From Cereibacter_A sp052244495 (lineage in GTDB: Bacteria; Pseudomonadota; Alphaproteobacteria; Rhodobacterales; Rhodobacteraceae), in assembly GCA_052244495.1 (NCBI GenBank), contig JBQPXH010000006.1: a stretch of 64,000 bases of DNA, one strand, 5' to 3'. The notes below the pieces were generated by a model. That model saw nothing but the letters and a program-made list of their open reading frames with translations, was not told where the DNA came from and did no database searches. This document shows, in pieces, positions 26,871 through 36,107 of this stretch. The position numbers and the translations under genes are program-made. How positions within the stretch are numbered: position 1 is the stretch's first letter; each line of letters begins with the position of its first letter.

Positions 26871-28163
26871 TCAGGCCGCGACCGGCGAGGCAACACGGCC
26901 GCGCATCGCCTCGACCACATCCACGGCGCTCGCGAAGCCGTCCTCGTGGAAGCCATTGCGCATCCAGGCGCCGGCGAACCATGTCTGGTTCCGGCCGTTC
27001 ATCATCCTCAGAGCGGCCACCCCGAGCTGCGCGCCCAGATCGTAGACCGGGTGCCGGAAGGTCACCACGTCGTGCACCAGTTCCTCGCGGATCTCGCGAT
27101 TGCCGTTCAGCGTCACGAACAGCGGGTCATCCTCGGGGATCGGCTGCAGGGAGTTCATCCAGTAGGTGATGTCGATCGGTGCGTGGGGATCCTCCGGCTC
27201 GACATACACCCACGACGCCCAGGCCGCCCGCCGCTTCGGCATGACCGAGGTATCGGCGTGAAGCACCGCCCGGTTCGGCTGGTAGCGAATGGCATCGAGC
27301 GCCGCCCGCTCCTCCTCCGTCGCGTCCGACAGGAGCCGCAGCGTGTCGTCGGAATGGGTTGCGAAGATGACCTCGTCGAAGGCCTCCCACTCGCCGCCTT
27401 CTGCCCGGATGCGCACTCCGCCCCCCTCGCGGCGGACGGCTGCCACCTGCGCCCCCAGTCGCAGATCCACCCCGCGCCCGGCCATCGACAGCTGCAGCCG
27501 CCGCACATATTCGACCGAGCCGCCGGCGACCGTGTACCATTGGTGCTGCCCGGCATGGGACAGCAGCGCATGGTTCTCGAAGAAGCGGATCATCGCCTGC
27601 GCCGGAAAATCGAGGATGCCGCGCGACGGGGTGGACCAGATCGCACCCGAGATCGGCAGCAGGTAGTAATCGCGGAACCAGTCGCCGAGATCCAGCCGCT
27701 CGAGCAGATCGCGGATCGTCATCGTCGGATCGTCCGCATGGTCCATCGCATGGGCGTTGAAGCGCAGCACGTCCATCATCATGTTCAGGAACCGCGGATC
27801 GACCATGTTCCGCTTCTGGGCAAAGACCGCCTTCAGGTCCTTCAGGCCATATTCCAGCCGCCCGCCCCTCACAGAGGCGCCAAAGCTCATGTCGCTCCTG
27901 GCCACGGGCACCTCGAGTTCGTCGAAGAGGCGCGTCAGATGCGGATAGTTCACCTTGTTGAAGACGATGAAGCCGGTGTCCACGGGCTGATCGCCGCGCT
28001 TGCCTGCAATCACCGTCCTCGCATGTCCTCCGAGGCGTTTCTCGGCCTCGAACAGCACCACCGCGTGATCCCGGGCGAGCAGATGTGCCGCCGCCATGCC
28101 CGAGACCCCTCCACCGATTACCGCAACGCGCCGGCGCGCGAACTCAGACGTCTCGAATGGCAT
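26871..28163 (-). CDS. FAD/NAD(P)-binding flavin amine oxidase-like protein
   Basis: A 430-residue flavoprotein with the dinucleotide-binding VAVIGGGVSGMAAAHLLAR followed by the acidic E in FEAEKRLGGHA, and the C-terminal ending NQTWFAGAWMRNGFHEDGF, both of the amine oxidase/phytoene desaturase-like group. It heads the five-gene operon facing rpoE. In R. sphaeroides this operon belongs to the sigma-E singlet-oxygen regulon; a role in making or desaturating modified fatty acids has been discussed, but which gene does what I cannot settle here. Confidence 0.88.
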   Translation of the reverse strand: MPFETSEFARRRVAVIGGGVSGMAAAHLLARDHAVVLFEAEKRLGGHARTVIAGKRGDQPVDTGFIVFNKVNYPHLTRLFDELEVPVARSDMSFGASVRGGRLEYGLKDLKAVFAQKRNMVDPRFLNMMMDVLRFNAHAMDHADDPTMTIRDLLERLDLGDWFRDYYLLPISGAIWSTPSRGILDFPAQAMIRFFENHALLSHAGQHQWYTVAGGSVEYVRRLQLSMAGRGVDLRLGAQVAAVRREGGGVRIRAEGGEWEAFDEVIFATHSDDTLRLLSDATEEERAALDAIRYQPNRAVLHADTSVMPKRRAAWASWVYVEPEDPHAPIDITYWMNSLQPIPEDDPLFVTLNGNREIREELVHDVVTFRHPVYDLGAQLGVAALRMMNGRNQTWFAGAWMRNGFHEDGFASAVDVVEAMRGRVASPVAA

Positions 28164-28193
28164 GCGATCGACCTTCCCCGTTCTCGAATGGCA

Positions 28194-28223
28194 TGGATAC
28201 GCAGGGTAAACCGGGCCGGATCA
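28194..28223 (-). promoter_or_regulatory. Candidate sigma-E promoter of the FAD-oxidoreductase operon
   Basis: On the minus strand TGATCC (28218-28223) stands 18 bases before TATCCA (28194-28199). The -35 hexamer equals that of the candidate rpoE promoter on the other strand and the spacing is the same. It lies 31 bases upstream of the FAD-oxidoreductase start, which allows a short leader. Confidence 0.6.
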
Positions 28224-28253
28224 GTGCGGATGCGCATTTTCTTCATCCGACGC

Positions 28254-28283
28254 TGATCCGTGTCGCCGCGCACGGCGTAGAAA
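28254..28283 (+). promoter_or_regulatory. Candidate sigma-E (rpoE autoregulated) promoter
   Basis: TGATCC at 28254-28259, an 18-base spacer, and TAGAAA at 28278-28283 fit the R. sphaeroides sigma-E promoter pattern (TGATCC-N18-TA). It is about 100 bases ahead of the rpoE GTG start, so rpoE-chrR would be autoregulated. Confidence 0.7.
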
Positions 28284-28383
28284 GAGCACAAGGTCCTGAC
28301 CGGAGTTCGTCCGAAGATTGCGGATGCAAGCGGGAGATCGGTTGCCTATCTTCTCCCGTGGGCGACGAGCGGAAAGGCCTGTT

Positions 28384-28929
28384 GTGACGGACAAGGGTGA
28401 AGGAACGGACTGGATGGCGCTGATGCGTGCGATCCGGGATCATCGGGACGAAGCCGCCTTCGCGGTGATTTTCCAGCACTTCGCTCCAAGGCTGAAGGGC
28501 TTCCTGATGAAATCCGGCAGCGCGGAGGTCCAGGCCGAGGAATGTGTGCAGGACGTGATGGCTACGATTTGGCAGAAGGCCCATCTCTTCGATCCCTCGC
28601 GGGCGTCGGTCGCGACATGGATCTTCACGATCGCCCGGAACCGTCGGATCGACGGGCTCCGCAAGGCGCGGCAGCCCGAGCCCGAGGATCTCTTCTGGGG
28701 ACCCGATGCCGAGCCCGACCAGGCTGACGTCTACGAGATGCAGCAGGAGAGCGAACGCCTCGGCCGTGCGATCGCCCGCCTTCCCGAGGCGCAGCGCACC
28801 CTGATCGAGCGTGCCTATTTCGGCGACCTCACGCATCGGGAACTTGCGGCCGAGACGGGACTTCCGCTGGGCACCATCAAGTCGCGCATCCGGCTCGCGC
28901 TGGACCGGCTGCGCCAACACATGAGTTGA
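28384..28929 (+). CDS. rpoE: ECF sigma factor RpoE (singlet-oxygen response)
   Basis: A 181-residue ECF sigma factor of the ChrR-controlled group. Region 2 has HFAPRLKGFLMK and the -10-binding core around DVMATIWQKAHLFD...ASVATWIFTIARNRRID; region 4 has THRELAAETGLPLGTIKSRI. GTG at 28384 gives the protein start VTDKGEG, matching the R. sphaeroides protein as I remember it, rather than an upstream ATG in frame. It is freed from ChrR when singlet oxygen is present and then directs the divergent operon and other targets. chrR follows by 8 bases. Confidence 0.95.
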   Translation: MTDKGEGTDWMALMRAIRDHRDEAAFAVIFQHFAPRLKGFLMKSGSAEVQAEECVQDVMATIWQKAHLFDPSRASVATWIFTIARNRRIDGLRKARQPEPEDLFWGPDAEPDQADVYEMQQESERLGRAIARLPEAQRTLIERAYFGDLTHRELAAETGLPLGTIKSRIRLALDRLRQHMS

Positions 28930-28937
28930 GTGAGACC

Positions 28938-29579
28938 ATGACGATCAGGCACCACCTCTCCGACGCCCTTCTCACCGCCTATTCGGCGGGGTCGCTGCCC
29001 GAGGCCTTCTCGCTGGTGGTGGCGACGCATCTGTCGCTCTGCGATGAATGTCGTGCCCGTTCGGGTGCGCTCGATGCCATAGGGGGCCATCTGCTGGCGG
29101 ACACGATGCCCGTCGCGATGTCTGAGGGCAGCCTCGCCTCCGTCCTGTCCCGGCTCGACAATCGGATCGAGGTGCCACGCCCCGCGCGTCGGGCCGATCC
29201 GCGGGCACCGGCGCCCCTTGCCGGCTATGTCGGCGCCCGACTGGAGGATGTGCGCTGGCGGTCTCTGGGCGGCGGGGTGCGGCAGGCGATTCTGCCGACC
29301 GGAGGAGAGGCGCTTGCACGGCTGCTCTGGATACCGGGTGGGCAGTCGGTTCCCGACCACGGGCACCGCGGGATGGAGTTGACACTCGTCCTGCAGGGCG
29401 CCTTCCGGGATGAGACGGACCGATTTGGCCCCGGCGATCTCGAGATCGCCGACGAGGAACTCGAGCATACGCCGGTGGCGGAGACCGGGGTCGACTGCAT
29501 CTGCCTCGCGGCGACGGATGCGCCGCTGCGCTTCAACAGCCTGCTGCCGAAGCTGGTGCAGCCCTTCTTCCGGATCTGA
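28938..29579 (+). CDS. chrR: Zinc-binding anti-sigma factor ChrR
   Basis: ChrR holds RpoE inactive; the 213-residue length equals that of R. sphaeroides. The N-terminal anti-sigma domain has the zinc ligands in MTIRHH and in THLSLCDEC (His, Cys, Cys). The C-terminal cupin domain carries PDHGHRGMELT and, 30 residues on, LEHTP, the metal site needed for the response to singlet oxygen. ATG at 28938 is preferred over a TTG at 28926. Confidence 0.95.
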   Translation: MTIRHHLSDALLTAYSAGSLPEAFSLVVATHLSLCDECRARSGALDAIGGHLLADTMPVAMSEGSLASVLSRLDNRIEVPRPARRADPRAPAPLAGYVGARLEDVRWRSLGGGVRQAILPTGGEALARLLWIPGGQSVPDHGHRGMELTLVLQGAFRDETDRFGPGDLEIADEELEHTPVAETGVDCICLAATDAPLRFNSLLPKLVQPFFRI

Positions 29580-29726
29580 CGCCTCCGACTTCGGCCACAT
29601 GGTCCACCGCGGTGCGGGGCCATGCAGCGCGGGAAGTTGTCCGCGGTCGTTGCCATACCTTGACGGCAGATGGGGAAGTCGGCGAGGCCGCCTGCCTGCA
29701 TTTCACGAAGCGCGAATGACCAAGGT

Positions 29727-30863
29727 TCATTCGGCCGCATCGGCGCGCGCCGTCAGATCCTCGAAGTCGAAGTTGTCGAGCCGCCGCGCCTTCTTGCCGG
29801 CCTTGCCGGCCGAGATGCGGATTTCATCCACGTCCCTTGCCGCCTGGGTGAAGTGGCGGTCGAGATTGCCCACCCGATCCGTCAGCCGATCGATCTCTCG
29901 GCCGAGTTCGGCCAGCTCGCGTCGGATCGCGCCCGCCTGCGCGCGCATCCGGGCATCCTTCAGCACCGCCCGCATCGTGTTCAGCACCGCCATGCAGGTG
30001 GTGGGCGAGACGATCCAGACCCGCGCCTCGAACCCCTCGCGCACGAGGTCGCCGAAGTTGGCGTGCAGTTCCGCATAGACCGCCTCGGAAGGCAGGAACA
30101 TCATCGCCCCGTCCGCCGTCTCGCCCTCCAGGATGTATTTCTCGGAGATGGCGCGGATATGGGCGCGCAGCGCCACCCGCATCATCCGCTGCGCCTCCAT
30201 CTGCACCGCCGGGTTCTGCGCCGCGCGCAGCGCCTCATAGGCCTCGAGCGGGAACTTCGAGTCGATGACGATCGGCCCCGGAGGCTCGGGCAGGTGGATC
30301 AGGCAGTCGGCCCGCTTCCCGTTCGAGAGCGTGGCCTGCATCGTGTAGCTGTCCGGGGGCAGGGCCTTCTGCACGATGTCGTGCAACTGGATCTCGCCGA
30401 AGGCGCCGCGGGTCTGCTTGTTGGACAGGATGTCCTGCAGCCCCAGCACGTCGCCCGAGAGCTTCTCGATGTTGGCCTGTGCCCGGTCGATGGTCTCGAG
30501 CCGCTGATGCAGGTCGCCCAGCGAGCGCGCCGTGCGGAGCGCGGTGCCGTGCAGGCTTTCGGCCATGCCACGCTGCACCTCGGCCAGACGTCGCTCCATC
30601 AGTTGAAGCATCGCCCCCTGCGTCGAGGCCTGCGCCTCGGAGACGTGATGCAGCCCGCCCGCCAGCCGCTCCTGTCCGTCGGAGAGCATCTGCACCTGCT
30701 GGCCGAGCCAGCCGAGCTCCTGCAGCATCGGCCGGACCATCCGCGCCGAGCGGCCCGCGGCCCTGAGGATCAGGACCAGCATGAGGAACAGGAGGGCCGC
30801 CCCGCCCGCGCCCAGCACCATCGGGTCGTCCCAGCCGAAGGTCTGGTCGCCGATCCGGATCAT
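29727..30863 (-). CDS. rmuC: DNA recombination protein RmuC
   Basis: A 378-residue RmuC-family protein. An N-terminal membrane helix (about residues 17-35) leads into a long coiled coil (about 45-150), then the nuclease-like RmuC domain with GEIQLHDIVQKAL, IVIDSKFPLEAYE and MMFLPSEAVYAEL. RmuC limits inversions at short repeats in E. coli. It follows mutL by 10 bases on the same strand, so the two DNA-maintenance genes are probably co-transcribed. The 148 bases after it up to chrR show nothing firm. Confidence 0.9.
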   Translation of the reverse strand: MIRIGDQTFGWDDPMVLGAGGAALLFLMLVLILRAAGRSARMVRPMLQELGWLGQQVQMLSDGQERLAGGLHHVSEAQASTQGAMLQLMERRLAEVQRGMAESLHGTALRTARSLGDLHQRLETIDRAQANIEKLSGDVLGLQDILSNKQTRGAFGEIQLHDIVQKALPPDSYTMQATLSNGKRADCLIHLPEPPGPIVIDSKFPLEAYEALRAAQNPAVQMEAQRMMRVALRAHIRAISEKYILEGETADGAMMFLPSEAVYAELHANFGDLVREGFEARVWIVSPTTCMAVLNTMRAVLKDARMRAQAGAIRRELAELGREIDRLTDRVGNLDRHFTQAARDVDEIRISAGKAGKKARRLDNFDFEDLTARADAAE

Positions 30864-30873
30864 CGCGCGGGCG

Positions 30874-32712
30874 TCATCGCCGGCCGAACAGCCGCTCGAT
30901 GTCGGCCAGCTTCAGCTCGACATGGGTGGGCCGGCCGTGGTTGCACTGGCCCGAAAGCGGCGTCGCCTCCATTTCGCGCAGGAGCGCGTTCATCTCCTCG
31001 GCCCTGAGCGCGCGGCCCGAACGGACCGAGCCGTGGCAGGCCATCCGCGAGAGCACCGCATCCATCCGCGCCTGAAGCCGGTCGGAACTGCCGAGATCGG
31101 CCAGGTCGTCCAGGATGTCGCGCAGGAGGGGCGCCGCCTGCACCTGTCCGAGGATCGCGGGCACCTCGCGCACCGCCACCGCGCCGCCGCCGAAGGCCTC
31201 GATGACGAGCCCGAGACCTGAAAGTTCCTCGGCCGCCTCCAGCAGCCGCGCGGCATCCGAAGGCGAAAGCTCGACGATCTCGGGGATCAGCAGCGCCTGT
31301 CGGGCGATGCCCGCTCCGTCGCGCTGACGCTTCAGCTTCTCGTAGACCAGCCGCTCATGCGCGGCGTGCTGATCGACGATCACCATGCCCGTCGCGGTCT
31401 GGGCCACGATCCAGTTGCCGTGGATCTGCGCACGGGCAGCGCCAAGCGGACGGTCCTCGGCGGTCTCGGCCGGCGGCTCCTCGACCCGCGCCGCGGGCGC
31501 TTCGGCCAGGCCGGGCATCGCGGGCTGCGGAGCCTGGAAGGCGAAGCTGCGCGCCACCGCGGCGGCCGAGGGGCGGTCCATCTGGTAGATCCGCGCGCCG
31601 GGATATGCGGCGGGCTCCGCCCGGAAGGCCTCGAGCGTCTCGCCCGCAACCGTGGTCGAGGCGCGGTGCCCCGCCCCTGCCAGCGCATGGCGCAGCGACG
31701 AGACGATCAGCCCGCGCACTTCGCCCGCTTCGCGAAAGCGCACCTCTGCCTTGGCAGGATGGACGTTCACATCGACGCGCTGGGGATCGCAGATCAGGTT
31801 CAGAACCGCCGCCGGGTAGCGGTCACGGCTCAGCACGTCCATGTAGCCTGCCCGCAATGCACCCAGCAGCATCCGGTCGAGCACCGGGCGGCCATTCACG
31901 AACAGGAACTGCGCCACCGACGAGCCGCGCGAATAGGTCGGCAGCGCGGCGTAGCCCTGCAGGCGAAGCCCCTCGCGCGCGACGTCGATCCTGAGCGCGT
32001 TCTCGGCGAAGTCGGCCCCCAGAACGCGGGCCACCCGGCGGTGAAGCGCGTCGAAGAGATCGCCCCCCTCGGGTTCGGCACGAAAGAGGATGCGCGGCTC
32101 GCCCGACGAGAGGTCCGAGAGGGTGAAGCCGACCTCGGGCTCGGCCAGGGCGAGGCGGCGGACGACTTCGGCGATGGCCTGTGTCTCGGCCCGATCGGTG
32201 CGCAGGAACTTGAGCCGCGCAGGTGTGGCGAAGAAAAGGTCGCGCAGTTCGACCACGGTGCCCGCCCCGAGCGCTGCCGGACGCACAGGCTCGACCCTCC
32301 CCGCGCTGACGGCGATCTGCGCGCCCTCGTCGCCTTCCACCCGCGAGGTGATCGAGAGCCGCCCCACGGCTGCGAGCGAGGGCAAGGCCTCGCCCCGGAA
32401 GCCGAAGCTGCGGATGTCGAGCAGGTCCGACCCGTCGATCTTCGAGGTGGCGTGGCGCGACAGCGCGAGCGGCAGGTCCGCGGCGGTCATGCCGCAGCCG
32501 TCATCGGTCACGCGGATGAGCGTCTTGCCGCCGTCGGCAATGTCCACCGCGATGCGCCGCGCACCCGCATCAAGCGCATTCTCGACCAGTTCCTTGACCG
32601 CGGAGGCCGGTCGCTCCACCACCTCGCCCGCCGCGATGCGGTTGATGGCAGCCTCATCGAGTTGCCGGATCACCGGGCGCAGAGCGCCTATCTTGGGGCT
32701 GTGGAGCGTCAT
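30874..32712 (-). CDS. mutL: DNA mismatch repair protein MutL
   Basis: A 612-residue MutL. The GHKL ATPase motifs are present: KELVENALDAGA, DDGCGM, RHATSKI and FGFRGEAL. The C-terminal domain keeps the endonuclease metal motif DQHAAHERLVYE (DQHA-x2-E-x4-E), with ACHGSVRSG and CNHGRPTH near the end, so it is the nicking type rather than the E. coli type. The middle linker is rich in Pro and Ala. Confidence 0.96.
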   Translation of the reverse strand: MTLHSPKIGALRPVIRQLDEAAINRIAAGEVVERPASAVKELVENALDAGARRIAVDIADGGKTLIRVTDDGCGMTAADLPLALSRHATSKIDGSDLLDIRSFGFRGEALPSLAAVGRLSITSRVEGDEGAQIAVSAGRVEPVRPAALGAGTVVELRDLFFATPARLKFLRTDRAETQAIAEVVRRLALAEPEVGFTLSDLSSGEPRILFRAEPEGGDLFDALHRRVARVLGADFAENALRIDVAREGLRLQGYAALPTYSRGSSVAQFLFVNGRPVLDRMLLGALRAGYMDVLSRDRYPAAVLNLICDPQRVDVNVHPAKAEVRFREAGEVRGLIVSSLRHALAGAGHRASTTVAGETLEAFRAEPAAYPGARIYQMDRPSAAAVARSFAFQAPQPAMPGLAEAPAARVEEPPAETAEDRPLGAARAQIHGNWIVAQTATGMVIVDQHAAHERLVYEKLKRQRDGAGIARQALLIPEIVELSPSDAARLLEAAEELSGLGLVIEAFGGGAVAVREVPAILGQVQAAPLLRDILDDLADLGSSDRLQARMDAVLSRMACHGSVRSGRALRAEEMNALLREMEATPLSGQCNHGRPTHVELKLADIERLFGRR

Positions 32713-32797
32713 GCCACCAGCCTTAGCAGAATCGTGGCAGCTTCGCCACCGCGTTCCTTCAGGCAGGCCAGCGCGGTCCGCCGGGGCAGCAGCCGTC

Positions 32798-34105
32798 TCA
32801 GCCGTCCGAGGACACGCCCTCGGGCTGGCCCACCACGACGAAATGGAGCGCTTCCGGCCTGAGCAGCCGCTCGGCCACCCGCTTCACGTCCTCGAGCGTC
32901 ACAGCCTCGATCCTGGCGTTGCGCGTCACCGGATAGTCGATGGGCAGGCCCTCCATCTGCATCCCCACGAGGATGCTGGCGATGGGGCCGTTGCCGTCGA
33001 AGCGCAGCGGATAGGAGCCTGTCAGGTAGGTCTTGGTGGCCTCCAGCTCCTCGGCGGTGACCCCTTCCGTCGCCGCCTGCCTCCATTCGCCCCGCACGAT
33101 CTCGATGGCCTGGCCCACCGTGGCGTTGGAACTGGCGAAGTAGCCCATCATCATCTCGGCATGGTCCATCGGCGCGAGATAGGTGCCGATACCGTAGGTG
33201 AGGCCGCGCTTCTCGCGCACCTCGGTCATCAGCCGCGAGCCGAAGCCGCCGCCGCCAAGGACCTCGTTGAGGACATAGGCCGGGAAGAAATCCGGGTCGT
33301 CGCGCTTGATGCCCTGCTGGCCGAACCGGACCGAGGCCTGCGGCGTCGGGAATTCGACCACCGTGACGCCGCCGTCCAGCATCCAGTCCGCTCGCTGGGG
33401 CATCGGCGCCCCTTCGGCCGGCAGATCGCCGAGCAGCCGGTCGAGCAGTGCGCCGAGGTCCTCTGCCGTGATGTCGCCGGCCGCGGCGACATAGACCCGG
33501 TCGCGGGCGAGCGCGCCGTCATGAGCGGCAACGATCTGATCGCGGGCAAGGCCGCGCACACTCTCGGGCGTGCCCGATCCGTCGCTGCCGTAGGGATGGC
33601 CGCCGAAGGCCTGCGAGTCGAAGGTCTGGCCCGCAATGTGACCGGGATCCTTCGCATCCGAGGCAAGACCCGACAGCACCTGCCCGCGCACGCGCTCGAC
33701 CGCCTCGGGATCGAAGCGCGGGTCGACCAGCGCCAGGCGCAGCAGATCCACCGCTTCGCCCCGATTTTCGGTCAGGAACCTGGCCGAGATGGCAATCGCA
33801 TCCGTCGAGGGGCGGAAGGAGAAGCTTGCCGCAAGCGCGTCGCGGGCTTTCGCAAACTCCTGCGCGTCGAGATCGCCGGCGCCTTCCTCGAGCAGCCCCG
33901 TCATCAGGTTGACCGCGCCGCGTGCGCCCTCGGCGTCGAGCGAGGTGCCGCCGCGGAAGCGGATCTCGAGCGCGGTGAAGGGCAGCTCGTGCGACTCGAC
34001 CAGCCAGGCGTGGATCCCGCCGGGCGAGGTCACGTCCTGGATCTCGACATCGGCCCGGACAGGGAGGGCGAAGAGGATCAGCGCGAAGGCCAGGCGCAGC
34101 ATCAT
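32798..34105 (-). CDS. M16 family peptidase-like protein, non-catalytic subunit
   Basis: A 435-residue insulinase-family protein with a signal peptide (MMLRLAFALILFALPVRA). It lacks the zinc motif HxxEH; the same place reads GAVNLMTGLLEEGAG. The M16 C-terminal part, with VLNEVLGGGGFGSRLMTEVREKRG, is intact. Bacterial M16B enzymes often pair an active and an inactive subunit, and this gene overlaps the active one by 4 bases, so the two should form a periplasmic heterodimer. Confidence 0.92.
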   Translation of the reverse strand: MMLRLAFALILFALPVRADVEIQDVTSPGGIHAWLVESHELPFTALEIRFRGGTSLDAEGARGAVNLMTGLLEEGAGDLDAQEFAKARDALAASFSFRPSTDAIAISARFLTENRGEAVDLLRLALVDPRFDPEAVERVRGQVLSGLASDAKDPGHIAGQTFDSQAFGGHPYGSDGSGTPESVRGLARDQIVAAHDGALARDRVYVAAAGDITAEDLGALLDRLLGDLPAEGAPMPQRADWMLDGGVTVVEFPTPQASVRFGQQGIKRDDPDFFPAYVLNEVLGGGGFGSRLMTEVREKRGLTYGIGTYLAPMDHAEMMMGYFASSNATVGQAIEIVRGEWRQAATEGVTAEELEATKTYLTGSYPLRFDGNGPIASILVGMQMEGLPIDYPVTRNARIEAVTLEDVKRVAERLLRPEALHFVVVGQPEGVSSDG

Positions 34106-35448
34106 TGGCTCGTCTCCTCTTCTTCCTGCATCAGCCAGCCGGTGACGGCGTGGCGCCGCTCGAAGACCTCGCGCGCGGCCGTCATCACGTCCTCGGGCGT
34201 CACCGCCTGCAGCACGTCCGGCCAGGCCGCAACGTCCTCGACGGTCAGGCCCGTCGTCAGCGCCGCCCCGTAGCGGCGGGCAAGACCATCCACGTTGTCG
34301 CGCGAGTAGATGTCCTGCGCGCCGAGCTGGGTCTTGATCCGCTCGAAGTCCTCAGGATCCGGCCCCTCCTTCAGGAAGCGCGCGACGACAGCGTCCATCG
34401 CATCCTCGGCGTCCTGCAGGCTCACTCCGGTGGCCGGCACGACGGCGAGACCGAAGCTGCCCGAATCGATGGCGTTGCCGTCATACCAGGCCTGAGCCCA
34501 GACGGCCTTCGGCGACGGCCCGAACTGCAATTCCCGCGAGAGGAGCGAGGTGGTGGGGCTGCCGCCCAGAAGCTCGGCGAGGATGGTCAGCGCCGCGGCC
34601 TTCTCCTGCGCACCGCTCTCGCGGGCCGGAGCGAGATAGCTGCGCGAAACATAAGGCTGCGCCACCCGCGGGTCGTCGTAGGTCAGCCGGCGCTCGGCAA
34701 GCTGCGGCGGCTCTTGCGGGCGGATCCGTTCGGGCAGGTTCTTCGTCGGCTCGAGCGCGCCGTAGTGCGCCTCGGCCATGCGCCGGACTTCGGCCGGGTC
34801 CACGTCGCCCGCAACGACCAGAATCGCGTTGTTCGGCGCGTAGTAGGTCCGGTAGAAGCTGAACGCATCCTCGCGGTCGAGTTGCTCGACCTCGTGCCGC
34901 CAGCCGATGATCGGGATGCCGTAGGGGTGGTTGAGATAGGCCGCGGCGCGGCTCTGTTCGGCGAAGACCGAGCCGGGATCGCTGTCGATGCGCTGGCTGC
35001 GCTCTTCCAGCACCACCTGCCGCTCGGTGCGCACGTCGTCCTCGGTCATCTGGAGGTCGCGCATCCGGTCGGCCTCCATCTTCATCATCAGGTCGAGCCG
35101 GTCGGCGGCAACCCGCTGGAAATAGGCCGTGTAGTCCCAGGAGGTGAAGGCGTTGTCATCGCCGCCCTGTGCCTCGACCGTCGCGGAGAACTCGCCCGCG
35201 GCAAGCTCGTCGGTGCCCTTGAACATCAGATGCTCGAGGAAGTGCGCGATCCCGGAATGGCCGGGCGGTTCATCGGCGGCGCCCACGCGATACCAGACCA
35301 TGTGGGTGACGACCGGCGCGCGATGATCCTCGATCACCACCACCTCAAGACCGTTCTGCAGGCGGAAGTCGCTCACGGTCTCGGCCAGGGCAGGAAGCGA
35401 GATCATCAGCCCGGTGACGGCCGAGACAGCCAGACGGCGCAGCATCAT
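34102..35448 (-). CDS. M16 family zinc peptidase, catalytic subunit
   Basis: A 448-residue peptidase with a signal peptide (MMLRRLAVSAVTGLMISLPALA). The zinc site HFLEHLMFKGT (HxxEH) and the downstream acidic residues in the EERSQRIDSDPG region are present, as is NAILVVAGDV. Acting in the periplasm on small or unfolded peptides is likely. It is the first gene of the pair with the non-catalytic partner. Confidence 0.93.
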   Translation of the reverse strand: MMLRRLAVSAVTGLMISLPALAETVSDFRLQNGLEVVVIEDHRAPVVTHMVWYRVGAADEPPGHSGIAHFLEHLMFKGTDELAAGEFSATVEAQGGDDNAFTSWDYTAYFQRVAADRLDLMMKMEADRMRDLQMTEDDVRTERQVVLEERSQRIDSDPGSVFAEQSRAAAYLNHPYGIPIIGWRHEVEQLDREDAFSFYRTYYAPNNAILVVAGDVDPAEVRRMAEAHYGALEPTKNLPERIRPQEPPQLAERRLTYDDPRVAQPYVSRSYLAPARESGAQEKAAALTILAELLGGSPTTSLLSRELQFGPSPKAVWAQAWYDGNAIDSGSFGLAVVPATGVSLQDAEDAMDAVVARFLKEGPDPEDFERIKTQLGAQDIYSRDNVDGLARRYGAALTTGLTVEDVAAWPDVLQAVTPEDVMTAAREVFERRHAVTGWLMQEEEETSQ

Positions 35449-35526
35449 CTTGTCCTTCCAGAAGATGGGTCTGCGCGAAAGCTACTGTCGGACCGCTCCG
35501 CCGCAAGTCCCCCTACGGGCTTGTGA

Positions 35527-36054
35527 TCACTCGCCGGCTTCTACGGGCGGCGCAGAGGGATTGCGTGCGCCGGCGGCCCGCCAGCGGGCGAGTTCCGCAT
35601 GCTGGTTGAGAGCCATCGGCTCGTAGGCCTTGAAATAGACGTTGACGTTGAACACGCGCTCCAGCAACCGGCCGTCATGATCGCGACGCCAGGCGTAATC
35701 CTCGGCGGCGAGCGTCGGACGGATGTCCGCCTCGCGGCCGAAGCGGCCGGCATGGGCCACCACGGCCGCATCGGCGGCCGGAATCACGCCCGAGCGGGCA
35801 GGATTGCCGCCCAGTGCCGCCACCGCATCGCCCAGGGGGTTCGGGTCGGCGAGATTCGCGCCTCCGGGGGTGGGCGCGGGAAGGGCCGCCATCGTTTCCG
35901 GGATCTCGAGTGGCTTGACCGGCAGGATGCCGAATTCGTCCGGTCCCGGTCCGCTGGAGCGCAGGTTCATCAGCTCCGGCTCGCCTCCGCCACAGCCGGC
36001 CAGCAGGAGCATCGCCAGTGCCGCACCCGCCCCTGCGCCTCGAGCTGCCCGCAT
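35527..36054 (-). CDS. DUF3035 lipoprotein, BamF-like
   Basis: A 175-residue lipoprotein with lipobox LLAGC (Cys21). After it comes GPDEFGILPVKPLEIPETMAALP, the DUF3035 signature. In alphaproteobacteria DUF3035 proteins have been found in the outer-membrane BAM complex and called BamF. The position just after lspA (signal peptidase II), which would process it, is fitting. The ATG at 36052-36054 begins the signal peptide; the longer open frame is not used. Confidence 0.82.
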   Translation of the reverse strand: MRAARGAGAGAALAMLLLAGCGGGEPELMNLRSSGPGPDEFGILPVKPLEIPETMAALPAPTPGGANLADPNPLGDAVAALGGNPARSGVIPAADAAVVAHAGRFGREADIRPTLAAEDYAWRRDHDGRLLERVFNVNVYFKAYEPMALNQHAELARWRAAGARNPSAPPVEAGE

Positions 36055-36107
36055 GCCTCGTCTCCTTGCTGCCTCGAGCCCGTCTTTAGCGCAAAGGTTC
36101 AGAGCCG

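Noticed and set aside
32798..34105. M16 gene lacking HxxEH as a broken gene
   Set aside because: The frame is intact with signal peptide and full length, and pairing with an active M16 gene is a known arrangement.
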